Assembly: GCF_900114875.1 (NCBI RefSeq)
Contig: NZ_FPKW01000023.1
Span: 1-60,852 of the forward strand
Source: Chryseobacterium limigenitum
Lineage (GTDB): Bacteria; Bacteroidota; Bacteroidia; Flavobacteriales; Weeksellaceae
DNA length: 60,852 nt
Direction: 5' to 3'
In this document: positions 25,449 to 35,095 of the stretch, in pieces
How the letters are laid out: the number at the start of each line of letters is the position of its first letter
How positions within the stretch are numbered: the first letter of the stretch is position 1
Notes under the pieces: model-generated
Told to the model about the DNA's origin: nothing
The model's database searches: none
The model's input: only the letters and a program-made list of their open reading frames with translations
Made by a program: the position numbers and the translations under genes

Positions 25449-26699
25449 ATGGAAAAAGCTGTTCTTATTACTATTGGAGACGAGATCCTTTCGGGAAATA
25501 CCGTTGATACCAATTCTAATTTTATTGCTACTGAACTTAAAAATATAGGAGTACAAGTCTCACAAATTTTCACTATTTCAGATGAAATTGAAACCATTAA
25601 AAATACCTTGAATGAGGCGTTTAAGATTGGAGATTTGATTATTACAACCGGTGGTCTGGGCCCAACCAGAGATGATAAAACCAAAAAAGCACTTGCCGAA
25701 TTTTTTAATGATGAAATTGCGCTGGATGAGGTTACTTTTGAGCATTTGAGAGCATATATGGAAAAACGTGGCCGACTGGAAATTCTGGAAAGAAACCGCG
25801 AACAAGCCTTTGTTCCTACAAAATCTACGGTTTTTCAAAATAATTTCGGAACGGCACCTTGTATGATGATGGAGCAGGACGGGAAATTGTGTTTCAGTCT
25901 TCCGGGCGTTCCTTATGAAGTAAAACCTTTGATTAAAGATCAGATTGTTCCTTATTTAAAAGAAAAATATAGCCTTAATTATATCACCACAAGAATTATT
26001 TCCGTAGTTGGAATTCCTGAAAGTATTTTGGCAGATACCATTGAAGATTGGGAACTGGCTCTTCCCGAAAACTTAGCTTTATCTTATCTTCCGATTGGAA
26101 CCAGAGTGAAGTTAAGACTGACTGCAACAGGGGAAAATGAAGCTCATTTAAAGCAACAATTAGAAGAAGAAATTCAGAAATTACTTCCTTTAATTAAGGA
26201 TAATGTGATTGCAACGACTGAGGATAAAATTGAAAAAATTCTTGGCGAACTTTTAATTGAAAGGAAATTAACGATTTCAACGGCTGAAAGCTGTACCGGA
26301 GGAGAATTGGCAAAAATGATCACTTCAAATTCCGGAAGTTCAAAATATTTCTTAGGCGGAATTATTCCTTATGCCACTGAAAAGAAAATTGAGATTTTAA
26401 AGGTTAAAAAAGAAACCGTTGACGAATTCACTGTTGTAAGCGAGCAGGTTGCTCAGGAAATGGCAAAAGGCTGTCAGAAATTATTTGACACCAATATTTC
26501 ACTTTCTACAACAGGAGTTGCAGGCCCGGGAAAAGGTGAGGATGGTAAAGATATTGGGACGGTTTTCTATTCAATCAGGGTGAATGATAAAGAGCATAGT
26601 TCAAAATTATACATGCCACATCTGGAAAGGCTGGATTTTATGAATTTTGTATCACAGAAAATTCTGCAGGATTTGGTAGGAATACTTATAAATGAGTAA
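25449..26699 (+). CDS. cinA: CinA-family protein, NMN amidohydrolase-type
   Basis: 416 residues, full length. The N-terminal MoCF_biosynth-type domain (about 1-170) has ITTGGLGPTRDD and IGDEILSGNTVDTNSN. The C-terminal CinA domain (about 255-415) has STAESCTGGELAKMIT and STTGVAGPGKG. Family members hydrolyse NMN and ADP-ribose, clearing damaged pyridine nucleotides. Single gene with about 115 bases to the divergent hypothetical. Confidence 0.95.
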   Translation: MEKAVLITIGDEILSGNTVDTNSNFIATELKNIGVQVSQIFTISDEIETIKNTLNEAFKIGDLIITTGGLGPTRDDKTKKALAEFFNDEIALDEVTFEHLRAYMEKRGRLEILERNREQAFVPTKSTVFQNNFGTAPCMMMEQDGKLCFSLPGVPYEVKPLIKDQIVPYLKEKYSLNYITTRIISVVGIPESILADTIEDWELALPENLALSYLPIGTRVKLRLTATGENEAHLKQQLEEEIQKLLPLIKDNVIATTEDKIEKILGELLIERKLTISTAESCTGGELAKMITSNSGSSKYFLGGIIPYATEKKIEILKVKKETVDEFTVVSEQVAQEMAKGCQKLFDTNISLSTTGVAGPGKGEDGKDIGTVFYSIRVNDKEHSSKLYMPHLERLDFMNFVSQKILQDLVGILINE

Positions 26700-26785
26700 G
26701 AACTCGTTAATTTTTAATTTTATTTTAATTAAATTTTATATACTTTTTCACGCTTTTTGACATTGAATCAAAAAAATGTAAAAAC

Positions 26786-29700
26786 GTGGAAAAATCAAAC
26801 CAAATTTTTCAAACCAATAACAAGAAGCGCTGGAGAAATGTGCAGTGGGGAACTCGTATTTTTATCTTCATTGCCATACTGCTTTTTTTGGCGTTAGGGG
26901 TGATGATGAAATTGGATAAAAGTCCGAAAATTCCTTTCAAAGAAGATTATAAATCTATTATTACAGCGGCTAAACCGTATCTTCAGGAAAATAAAATATC
27001 GAAAGAATATAAAGGATTCAGAAGTTTTATTTCAGAAAAAACAATTCATACCAATCTTTCTAAAATTGAAAAAGCAAGAGCGGAGAGACTTAAAAATCAA
27101 AACAGAAGCTGGTCACAATTTCCGGGAGGGATTCGTTCTGCGTTTTATGTAGCGTGGGATCCGCAGTCTTTGATGTCTTTAAAGAGAAATATTAAACATA
27201 TCAATTTAGTTTTTCCGGAATGGTTTTTCTTAGATCCTAAAACAGGAGATCTGAAAACAAATGTTGATACTGAAGGCTATAAGATTATTAAAAGAACAGG
27301 CGTTGCAGCGATGCCGATTCTAAGTAATAACTCTGATCGTGAATTCCGCTCTGAAGGATTGGGAAAAGTTCTGAAAAGTCCGCAACTCAGAACAAAGCTT
27401 ATTCAAAAATTAGCGCAAGAGTGCGTTAAGCTTCATTTCAAGGGAATCAACATTGACTTTGAAGACATGAATCTGGATTCTGACGAATTTCTTATTGATT
27501 TTATGCAGGAACTTTCATTGACGTTCAAACAGAACAATCTTTTGGTAGCAATGGATGTAATGACGGATAATGATGATTATAATATCGAAAAGCTAAATCC
27601 TTACGTAGATTATTTTGTATTGATGGCTTATGATGAATACTCTTCTGACAGCGATGCCGGACCTATATCTTCTCAAAAATGGATCGAAGCACAAACCGGA
27701 AAAATTTTAAAGAAAACAACACCTAATAAAGTTATTTTAGGGTTGGGAGCCTATGGATATGACTGGAGTACCAACAAGGATGACAATACTTCCGTTACTT
27801 ACATGCAGGCAATCACAAAGGCACACGCCAGTAAGTCTTACATCAATTTTAATGATGATACTTTTAACTTAAATTATTCTTATACCGACTCTAATAAAAA
27901 CGTACATACCGTATTTTTTAACGATGCCACTTCTATTTTTAATACGATGCGTTTTTCTTCTGAATATCCATTGGCAGGAACCGCGATTTGGAGACTGGGA
28001 AGTGAAGACAGCAGAGTTTGGAGTTTCTATGATAAAGACCTTTCTTCAGCAGGAATGCAGAAATTTAGTTTTAAAACATTGGAAAATGTGAAAGGACAAA
28101 CCATGGTTGATTATATCGGGGACGGTGAGGTTCTGGATGTTTTAAATACACCGCATGACGGAAAAATTTCCCTGGAAGTAGATCCCAAAGAAAAGATCAT
28201 TACTGATGAAAATTATGTGACCTATCCAAGTTCTTATGAGGTTAAAAAATATGGAAGCGCTCCGCAGAAAGAGCTTGTTCTGACATTTGATGACGGGCCC
28301 GATGAGACTTACACACCTCAGGTTTTAGATGTTTTATCAAAATACCACGTACCCGCAGCCTTTTTTTTAATAGGCTTAAATGCTGAAAAAAACCTTCCGC
28401 TTGTAAAAAGAATTTACAGAGAAGGGCACGAGATCGGAAACCATACATTTACGCACGAAAACGTTGCAAAAGTAAGTCCTCAGAGAGCATTATTGGAGCT
28501 AAAACTCACAAGACTATTGATAGAATGTATCACGGGACACAGTACGATTTTATTCAGAGCGCCTTATAATGCAGATTCAGAGCCTACAACTTCCGAGGAG
28601 ATCATTCCTGTGGCATTGGCAAGACAGCAAAATTATTTGGATATCGGGGAAAGTATAGATCCCGAAGACTGGCAACCCGGAATAAAAGCCGATCAGATCG
28701 TACAGCGCGTTTTGGCAGGAATCAAACAGGAAAGAGGAAATATCATTTTGCTTCATGATGCGGGCGGAGATACGAGAGAAGAAACGATCAAAGCGCTTAA
28801 AATTTTGATTCCGATGCTTCAGAAACAGGGATATCATTTCACCAACCTTGCAAGCATTTTACATAAAAGTAAAAACGAATTAATGCCTGAAATTCCCAAA
28901 ACGAGATCATATTACGTAATGCAGCTTAATTTGGTGTTGGCAACGGTGATTTATGGAATCAGTCATTTTCTGGTAGCACTTTTCACTATTTTCATCGGAT
29001 TGGGACTGATCAGATTATTGTTGATGGCTTATTGGGCGATTAAAGAAAGGAAAAAAGAAAAAAAATTAGGCAATTTCCCTGTGTTGGAATCTTATCCAAA
29101 AGTTTCAATTATCGTTCCTGCTTACAATGAAGAGGTGAATATTGTTTCTTCATTAAAAAATTTATTAAAACAAACTTATCCCAATTTTGATATCATCATG
29201 GTGGATGATGGGAGTAAAGATTTGACGTATGAAAAAGCAAATACAGAGTTTTCTGATCATCCGAAACTGAAAATTTTCAGTAAGACTAATGGCGGAAAAG
29301 CAACTGCTTTAAATTTCGGGATCTCTCAAACTGATGCCGAGTATGTTGTCTGCATCGATGCGGATACAAAATTAGAGCAAGACGCTGTAAAACATCTTAT
29401 CGGAAGATTTTTAAATGCAGATCCAGAAGAGAAAATTGCTGCTGTAGCCGGAAACGTAAAAGTAGGAAATCAGGTAAATTGGTTAACAAAATGGCAGGCT
29501 ATAGAATACACGACCAGTCAGAATTTTGATAGATTGGCCTATGCCAATATTAATGCAATTACCGTAATTCCGGGAGCGATCGGAGCGTTTAAAAAAGCGG
29601 TGATTCATGAAGTTGGAGGATATTCATCAGATACTTTGGCGGAAGACTGCGACATAACAGTGAAAATTTTAAGAGAAGGCTACACTGTTGCGAATGAAAA

Positions 29701-30184
29701 CAGAGCAGTTGCCGTAACGGAAGCTCCGGAAACCGTGAAACAGTTTCTAAAACAGCGTTTTCGCTGGACATACGGAATTATGCAGATGTTCTGGAAACAG
29801 AGACAGACATTTTTTAATCCGAAATATAAAGGCTTAGGACTTTGGGCAATGCCGAATATTTTATTGTTTCAGTATATTATTCCGTTTTTCTCACCGCTTG
29901 CCGATGTCATTATGTTTTTTGGAATTTTATCAGGAAACGGAGAAAAAATATTCAGTTATTATTTACTGTTTCTTTTGGTGGACGCATCATTGGCGATCGT
30001 TGCTTTTATGATGCAGAGAGAGAAATTAGTGAATTTACTGTATGTCATTCCGCAAAGATTTGGGTACAGATGGCTGATGTATATTGTGTTATTCAGAAGC
30101 TTAAGAAAGGCTTTGAAGGGAGAAATGCAGTCTTGGGGATTCCTGAAAAGAACCGGCAACGTTAAAGAAATTACAACTTCATGA
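26786..30184 (+). CDS. GH18-like, polysaccharide deacetylase and GT2 fusion protein
   Basis: 1132 residues starting at GTG 26786; no nearby ATG fits the frame. Order of parts: membrane helix (about 23-42); GH18-like glycosidase domain (about 120-420) with GINIDFEDM, keeping D224 and E226; NodB-type deacetylase (about 490-700) with TFDDGPD, HEIGNHTFTH, FRAPYN and ILLHDAGGD; membrane helix (about 720-745); family 2 glycosyltransferase (about 770-1000) with MVDDGSKD, CIDADTK, AEDCD and QRFRW; final helices (about 1025-1105). This suggests one machine that makes, deacetylates and trims an N-acetylglucosamine-type polysaccharide. Upstream of, but probably separate from, the M13 genes. Confidence 0.92.
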   Translation: MEKSNQIFQTNNKKRWRNVQWGTRIFIFIAILLFLALGVMMKLDKSPKIPFKEDYKSIITAAKPYLQENKISKEYKGFRSFISEKTIHTNLSKIEKARAERLKNQNRSWSQFPGGIRSAFYVAWDPQSLMSLKRNIKHINLVFPEWFFLDPKTGDLKTNVDTEGYKIIKRTGVAAMPILSNNSDREFRSEGLGKVLKSPQLRTKLIQKLAQECVKLHFKGINIDFEDMNLDSDEFLIDFMQELSLTFKQNNLLVAMDVMTDNDDYNIEKLNPYVDYFVLMAYDEYSSDSDAGPISSQKWIEAQTGKILKKTTPNKVILGLGAYGYDWSTNKDDNTSVTYMQAITKAHASKSYINFNDDTFNLNYSYTDSNKNVHTVFFNDATSIFNTMRFSSEYPLAGTAIWRLGSEDSRVWSFYDKDLSSAGMQKFSFKTLENVKGQTMVDYIGDGEVLDVLNTPHDGKISLEVDPKEKIITDENYVTYPSSYEVKKYGSAPQKELVLTFDDGPDETYTPQVLDVLSKYHVPAAFFLIGLNAEKNLPLVKRIYREGHEIGNHTFTHENVAKVSPQRALLELKLTRLLIECITGHSTILFRAPYNADSEPTTSEEIIPVALARQQNYLDIGESIDPEDWQPGIKADQIVQRVLAGIKQERGNIILLHDAGGDTREETIKALKILIPMLQKQGYHFTNLASILHKSKNELMPEIPKTRSYYVMQLNLVLATVIYGISHFLVALFTIFIGLGLIRLLLMAYWAIKERKKEKKLGNFPVLESYPKVSIIVPAYNEEVNIVSSLKNLLKQTYPNFDIIMVDDGSKDLTYEKANTEFSDHPKLKIFSKTNGGKATALNFGISQTDAEYVVCIDADTKLEQDAVKHLIGRFLNADPEEKIAAVAGNVKVGNQVNWLTKWQAIEYTTSQNFDRLAYANINAITVIPGAIGAFKKAVIHEVGGYSSDTLAEDCDITVKILREGYTVANENRAVAVTEAPETVKQFLKQRFRWTYGIMQMFWKQRQTFFNPKYKGLGLWAMPNILLFQYIIPFFSPLADVIMFFGILSGNGEKIFSYYLLFLLVDASLAIVAFMMQREKLVNLLYVIPQRFGYRWLMYIVLFRSLRKALKGEMQSWGFLKRTGNVKEITTS

Positions 30185-30259
30185 TATTTGTTTAAATTTG
30201 TTCAAATAAAAGTAACAAATAATTAAAAGAACATACATATTGTATAAATTGTTATCATA

Positions 30260-32317
30260 ATGAAAAAATTAACGCTTTCTTTGTTTTTACTGGCAGGAGT
30301 TTGCTCACTAAATACAGTGAGTGCCCAGACTAAGGCTACTAAAACAGCAGTAAATACAACAGATAAAGGTTTAGACCTTAGTTTGATGGATACATCTGTA
30401 CGTCCACAAGACGACTTCTATAACTACGTAAGCGGAACTTGGATGAAAACTGCCAAGATCCCTTCTGACAAACCGACATGGGGTAGTTTCAACAAATTGG
30501 CTGATGATACTGATAATCACTCAATGACGATCCTGAACTCTCTTTTGAAAGACAAATTTGCTGACGGAAGCGAAGGTAAAAAAATCCAGGACTTGTACGC
30601 AACGTACATGAACATGGATAAGAGAAATGCAGACGGAATCAAGCCTATTCAGGAAAACATCAACAAAATTGATGCAATTAAAAATCTTGCAGACCTTCAA
30701 AACTACTTTATTTCTGTAACGAAAGACGGAGAAAATACGTTGTACGGATGGGGAGTTGATGCAGATTTGAAAGATTCTAAAATGAACGCTGTTTACTTAG
30801 GTAACGCTTCTTTAGGATTAGGAAGAGATTATTACCAGAAAGTAAACGAAAAAAACACAGAAGCTATTGCTGAATATCAGAAATATGTAGCTTCTATGTT
30901 GAAAGAATTAGGATATAAAAATGCTGATGCTGCCGCAAAAGGAATCGTTGATTACGAAAAAAGCATTGCAAAAACATATTTAACGAACGAGCAGAGCCGT
31001 GATAACACGCTGCAGTATAACCCAAGAACAATGGCTGAACTTTCAACATTGGTAAAAGGTGTTGATATTCCTGCTTACCTTAAAAAAGTTGGTGTAAATA
31101 CTGATAAAGTAATCATCGGAGAAATCGGGTATTACAAAAACTTCGATCAGTTGGTGAATGCTAAAAATCTTCCTGTAATTAAGGATTATTTGAAGTTCCA
31201 CATGATTCACGGAAGTGCTTCTTACCTTAGCGAAAACCTTGGAAATATGAAATTTGCTTTCTATGGTAAATATTTAAGAGGTCAGCAAGAACAAAGAGCG
31301 CTTAACAAAAGAGGATATGAGTTGATCAATGGTTCTCTTGGGGAAGCTTTCGGTAAATTATATGTTGAGAAATATTTCCCGGCTGAAGCAAAAGCTCAGA
31401 TGGTTGAGTTGATCGATTATTTAAAGAAAAGTTTTGCAGTTCACATCAATGGTTTAACTTGGATGTCTGCTACAACGAAGGTTAAAGCAATGGAGAAACT
31501 TAATAAATTCACTGTGAAAGTTGCTTACCCTGACAAATGGAAAGATTACTCTAAATTAGAGATCGTTCCTGAATCTAAAGGTGGAAATTTATATTCAAAC
31601 CTTCAGAACCTTTCAGAATGGCAGTACAACAAAGATTTAGCTAAAATCGGAAAACCGGTAGACAAATCAGAATGGGGAATGACTCCACAAACTGTAAATG
31701 CTTACTACAACCCGGTAAACAACGAAATCGTGTTCCCTGCAGCTATTCTTCAACCTCCATTCTTCAACCCACAAGCTGATGCTGCCGTAAACTTCGGTGG
31801 AATTGGTGCGGTTATCGGTCACGAAATGAGCCACGGATTTGATGATTCAGGAGCGCAATTCGATGCAGATGGTAACTTGGTGGACTGGTGGACTCCGGCA
31901 GACAAAGCTAACTTCGAAAAAGCGACTAAAGCTCTTGCTTCTCAATATGACAAGTATGAGCCTGTAAAAGGAACTTTCGTTAACGGTACTTTCACAAACG
32001 GTGAAAATATCGCTGACTTAGGTGGAGTAAACATCGCTTACGATGCATTACAAATGTATTTGAAAGATAAAGGGAACCCTGGATCAATCAGCGGATTTAC
32101 ACAAGATCAGAGATTCTTCCTAAGCTGGGCAACAGTTTGGAGAACGTTATCAAGTGAGAAATACATGGTTAACCAAGTGAAAACAGACCCACACTCTCCT
32201 GGATATTTCAGAAGTTTCGGTCCGCTTATCAACGTGGATGCCTTCTACAAAGCATTTGACGTAAAAGCTGGAGATAAATTATACAAAGCTCCTGCAGACA
32301 GAATCAAAATCTGGTAA
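30260..32317 (+). CDS. M13-family (neprilysin/PepO-type) metallopeptidase, soluble secreted form
   Basis: 685 residues. Signal peptide (1-22, ending VSAQ). Zinc motif HEMSH (H521, E522, H525) followed by GFDDSGAQFDADG, and the third ligand E582 in GENIADLGG. The NAYYNPVNNEIVFPA and C-terminal KTDPHSPGYFRSFGP signatures are typical of M13. It should cleave peptides in the periplasm or outside. A TAAATTTG box (30193-30200) lies upstream. It is a paralogue of the gene at 32741. Confidence 0.95.
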   Translation: MKKLTLSLFLLAGVCSLNTVSAQTKATKTAVNTTDKGLDLSLMDTSVRPQDDFYNYVSGTWMKTAKIPSDKPTWGSFNKLADDTDNHSMTILNSLLKDKFADGSEGKKIQDLYATYMNMDKRNADGIKPIQENINKIDAIKNLADLQNYFISVTKDGENTLYGWGVDADLKDSKMNAVYLGNASLGLGRDYYQKVNEKNTEAIAEYQKYVASMLKELGYKNADAAAKGIVDYEKSIAKTYLTNEQSRDNTLQYNPRTMAELSTLVKGVDIPAYLKKVGVNTDKVIIGEIGYYKNFDQLVNAKNLPVIKDYLKFHMIHGSASYLSENLGNMKFAFYGKYLRGQQEQRALNKRGYELINGSLGEAFGKLYVEKYFPAEAKAQMVELIDYLKKSFAVHINGLTWMSATTKVKAMEKLNKFTVKVAYPDKWKDYSKLEIVPESKGGNLYSNLQNLSEWQYNKDLAKIGKPVDKSEWGMTPQTVNAYYNPVNNEIVFPAAILQPPFFNPQADAAVNFGGIGAVIGHEMSHGFDDSGAQFDADGNLVDWWTPADKANFEKATKALASQYDKYEPVKGTFVNGTFTNGENIADLGGVNIAYDALQMYLKDKGNPGSISGFTQDQRFFLSWATVWRTLSSEKYMVNQVKTDPHSPGYFRSFGPLINVDAFYKAFDVKAGDKLYKAPADRIKIW

Positions 32318-32338
32318 TAATCAGATCATAATATTACA

Positions 32339-32366
32339 AGCCGTTCAGAAATGAGCGGTTTTTTTA
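32339..32366 (+). terminator. Terminator after the first M13 gene
   Basis: CCGTTCA pairs with TGAGCGG around GAAA (one G-U pair), then seven T residues. Confidence 0.8.
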
Positions 32367-32408
32367 TTGGTGGCTGAGGTTCTCGAAGCCACTATTATTA
32401 ATCAAGAG

Positions 32409-32503
32409 TCCTTCGACTCCGCTCAGGATGACATCTCTAAAAAAAGTACTTTACAATAAGAACGGATAGTATTAGGAATGTCATCCTGAGCGGAGTCGAA
32501 GGA
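32409..32503. repeat. Inverted pair of 26-base dispersed repeats
   Basis: The arm at 32409-32434 and the arm at 32478-32503 are perfect complements (TCCTTCGACTCCGCTCAGGA...). A single copy of the same family lies at 37600-37631. About 43 bases separate the arms. Confidence 0.85.
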
Positions 32504-32534
32504 TTTCCACATAATTAATAAACAGTTTTTTATC

Positions 32535-32600
32535 AATAGGAACGGGCTTTAGCCCGTTTTCAACTTCAAAAATTTCAAAAAAGGCTTTAGCCAAAACCTA
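32535..32600. repeat. Double hairpin repeat, copy 1
   Basis: ATCAATAGGAACGGGCTTTA, then AGCCCGTTTT (hairpin AACGGGCTTTAGCCCGTT) followed by a second small hairpin GGCTTTAGCC. Copy 2 is at 44335-44403 with changes that keep the first stem paired. Confidence 0.8.
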
Positions 32601-32740
32601 AACTTGCCCACATACACACTTTTTTACTTATAATCACAACTTATGACTAATAACTCAAGATCATTTATCAATTATGATTAATCATTTATAACTTAATTCG
32701 TATATTTGGTAAGTTTGTGTAAAATCAAAAATTATCTTTA

Positions 32741-34837
32741 ATGAAAAAGCTAAATATTGGGATACTTGCTCTTTCGGGTATCGTATTTTTAAATTCGTGT
32801 GGTACAGCAAAAACTGCCGAAACAAGTACAAAAACAGAGCCTAAAGTGGTTGCTGTAGAACCGGTGAAGAAAGAAGCAAAAGAAGAGGGGATCAACTTAT
32901 CTTATATGGATAAAAGTGTGCGTCCACAGGATGACTTTTTTAGCTATGTTAACGGAAATTGGGTGAAAACCACTCAGATTCCTTCTGATAAAGCGAGCTG
33001 GGGATCTTTCAATGCATTAAGAGAAAATGTAGATGATGCTTCTTTGGATATTTTAAACAAAATTTTATCTGAGAAATATGAAGCGGGTTCAGAGGGTCAA
33101 AAGATTCAGAATTTGTATGCATCTTTCATGGATACGGCGAAAAGAAATGCAGAGGGTCTGGCTCCGATCAAAGGAGACTTAGCAAAGATCGATGCTATCA
33201 AAAATATTAATGATCTTCAGAAATATTTGTTGGATGCTACAAAATTAGGCGACAATTCTTTCTACGGATGGAGAGTAGGCGCGGATATGAAGAATTCTGT
33301 CATGAATGCAGTATATCTTGGCGGTCCGGATCTTGGTTTAGGAAGAGATTACTATCAAAAAGTAAATGAAGCTAATACGAAAACGTTAGCTGAATATCAA
33401 GTGTATGTTGGAAAATTATTCGGAGTTTTAGGATATAAAAATTCTGATGCTGCGGCAAAAAATGTAGTTGATTTTGAAAAACAACTGGCCAATTATTTAT
33501 TGACTCTTGAGCAAAACAGAGATGCCAATTTAAGATACAACCCTAAAAATGTATCTGAATTATCTGGTTTGGTTAAAAATGTTAACCTTGCCAAATATTT
33601 AACCGATGCAGGAGTAAAAACCGACAAGGTGATTGTTGGTGAATTGAAATATTACCAAAATATGGATCAGTTCATCACGCAGAAAAACCTTCCGTTACTG
33701 AAAGATTATCTGAAATATCATTTAGTGAATGGAAATGCTTCTAATTTAGATGAAAACTTAGAGCAGATAAGATTTGATTTCTATTCAAAATATCTTCAAG
33801 GCCAAAAAGAGCAGCGTCCGATGAATAAAAGAGGACTGACTCTTGTAAACGGAGTTCTTGGTGAAGCTTTCGGTAAATTATATGTTGAAAAATATTTCAC
33901 GCCTGAAGCAAAAGCTCAGATGGAGACATATATTCAGTATATATTAAGATCATTTAAGACTCACATCAATGATATGGATTGGATGTCTCCTGAAACTAAA
34001 GTAAAAGCTCAGGAAAAATTATCCAAATTCACTGTAAAAATTGCATATCCGGACAAATGGAAAGATTATTCATTATTAAAAGTAGAATCTCCAAAAGCGG
34101 GCGGGACTTTATATTCTAATCTTCAAAATGTTGCTGAATGGCAATATCAGAAAAGTTTAGACAAAGTAGGAAAGCCTGTTGACAAAACAGAATGGGGAAT
34201 GACTCCGCAGACTGTAAATGCTTACTACAGCGGTTCAAACAACGAGATCGTATTCCCTGCAGCGATCCTTCAGTCACCTTTCTACAATCCAAAAGCTGAC
34301 GCAGCAGTAAACTTCGGTGGAATTGGAGCAGTAATCGGTCACGAAATCTCCCACGGATTCGATGACAGTGGTTCTCGTTTTGACGGTGATGGAAACCTTA
34401 ATAATTGGTGGACAGATACCGACCGTAAAAACTTTGACGCTAAAGTGGGTCAGTTGGCAGCACAATACAGCGCTTACGAACCCGTAAAAGGAAGTTTTGT
34501 GAACGGAAAATTCACAAGCGGTGAAAATATCGGTGATTTGGGTGGAGTAGCAGTGGCTTACGATGCGCTTCAAATGTACCTTAAAGACAAAGGAAATCCG
34601 GGATTGATCAGCGGATTTACGCAGGATCAGAGATTCTTCATGAGCTGGGCAACAGTATGGAGAACCAAATCTACAGATCAGTATATGACGAATCAGGTTA
34701 AAACAGATCCGCACTCGCCTGGAGTTTTCAGAGCATTCGGACCTTTGGTTAATCAGGATTCTTTCATCAAAGCTTTCGATATTAAGCCTGGAGACAAAAT
34801 GTATAAAGCTCCTCAGGACAGAATAAAAATTTGGTAA
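32741..34837 (+). CDS. M13-family metallopeptidase, lipoprotein form
   Basis: 698 residues. Lipobox LNSC puts the lipidated cysteine at 20, then a charged linker to about 50. Zinc motif HEISH (H534, E535, H538), third ligand E595 in GENIGDLGG, and the same NAYY and DPHSPGVFRAFGP segments as the gene at 30260. The pair arose by duplication, one copy soluble and one membrane-anchored. It should process peptides at the cell envelope. Separate promoter and terminator, so not strictly one operon. Confidence 0.95.
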   Translation: MKKLNIGILALSGIVFLNSCGTAKTAETSTKTEPKVVAVEPVKKEAKEEGINLSYMDKSVRPQDDFFSYVNGNWVKTTQIPSDKASWGSFNALRENVDDASLDILNKILSEKYEAGSEGQKIQNLYASFMDTAKRNAEGLAPIKGDLAKIDAIKNINDLQKYLLDATKLGDNSFYGWRVGADMKNSVMNAVYLGGPDLGLGRDYYQKVNEANTKTLAEYQVYVGKLFGVLGYKNSDAAAKNVVDFEKQLANYLLTLEQNRDANLRYNPKNVSELSGLVKNVNLAKYLTDAGVKTDKVIVGELKYYQNMDQFITQKNLPLLKDYLKYHLVNGNASNLDENLEQIRFDFYSKYLQGQKEQRPMNKRGLTLVNGVLGEAFGKLYVEKYFTPEAKAQMETYIQYILRSFKTHINDMDWMSPETKVKAQEKLSKFTVKIAYPDKWKDYSLLKVESPKAGGTLYSNLQNVAEWQYQKSLDKVGKPVDKTEWGMTPQTVNAYYSGSNNEIVFPAAILQSPFYNPKADAAVNFGGIGAVIGHEISHGFDDSGSRFDGDGNLNNWWTDTDRKNFDAKVGQLAAQYSAYEPVKGSFVNGKFTSGENIGDLGGVAVAYDALQMYLKDKGNPGLISGFTQDQRFFMSWATVWRTKSTDQYMTNQVKTDPHSPGVFRAFGPLVNQDSFIKAFDIKPGDKMYKAPQDRIKIW

Positions 34838-34862
34838 CATAGCCAAAAATTGTTAGAAAAGA

Positions 34863-34892
34863 AAAACGCGTCAGAAATGATGCGTTTTTTTT
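34863..34892 (+). terminator. Terminator after the second M13 gene
   Basis: AAAACGCGTCA pairs with TGATGCGTTTT (one G-U pair, GAAA loop), followed by a T run. Confidence 0.85.
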
Positions 34893-35095
34893 ATTTATTT
34901 TTCATAGTTTAGTGACATCGTAAAATCGTAACTTTAGGTTATTAATGATACGTATAATTAAATATTTCAAGAAAAATCTTAACAAAATTTTGTATGTTAC
35001 AGTTTTTTTTTAAATTTAAACATTGGATTGGTCAGCTATTTGATGCAGATAAAACCAATTCACACCAAAATCTAAAATCTCAAAATAATAATAAT

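Larger units (their letters stand above)
32367..32740. other. Intergenic region with two kinds of repeats
   Basis: No gene is seen. The region holds an inverted pair of TCATCCTGAGCGGAGTCGAA repeats (32409-32503), a double hairpin element (32535-32600), AT-rich TCATTTATCAATTATGATTA-type sequence, and two -7 boxes (TATATTTG 32701-32708 and TAAGTTTG 32710-32717) that should drive the second M13 gene. Confidence 0.7.

Noticed and set aside
34274..34846. Minus-strand ORF of 190 codons.
   Set aside because: It lies fully opposite the zinc-motif region of the second M13 gene. Its composition is that of a complement of conserved coding sequence.
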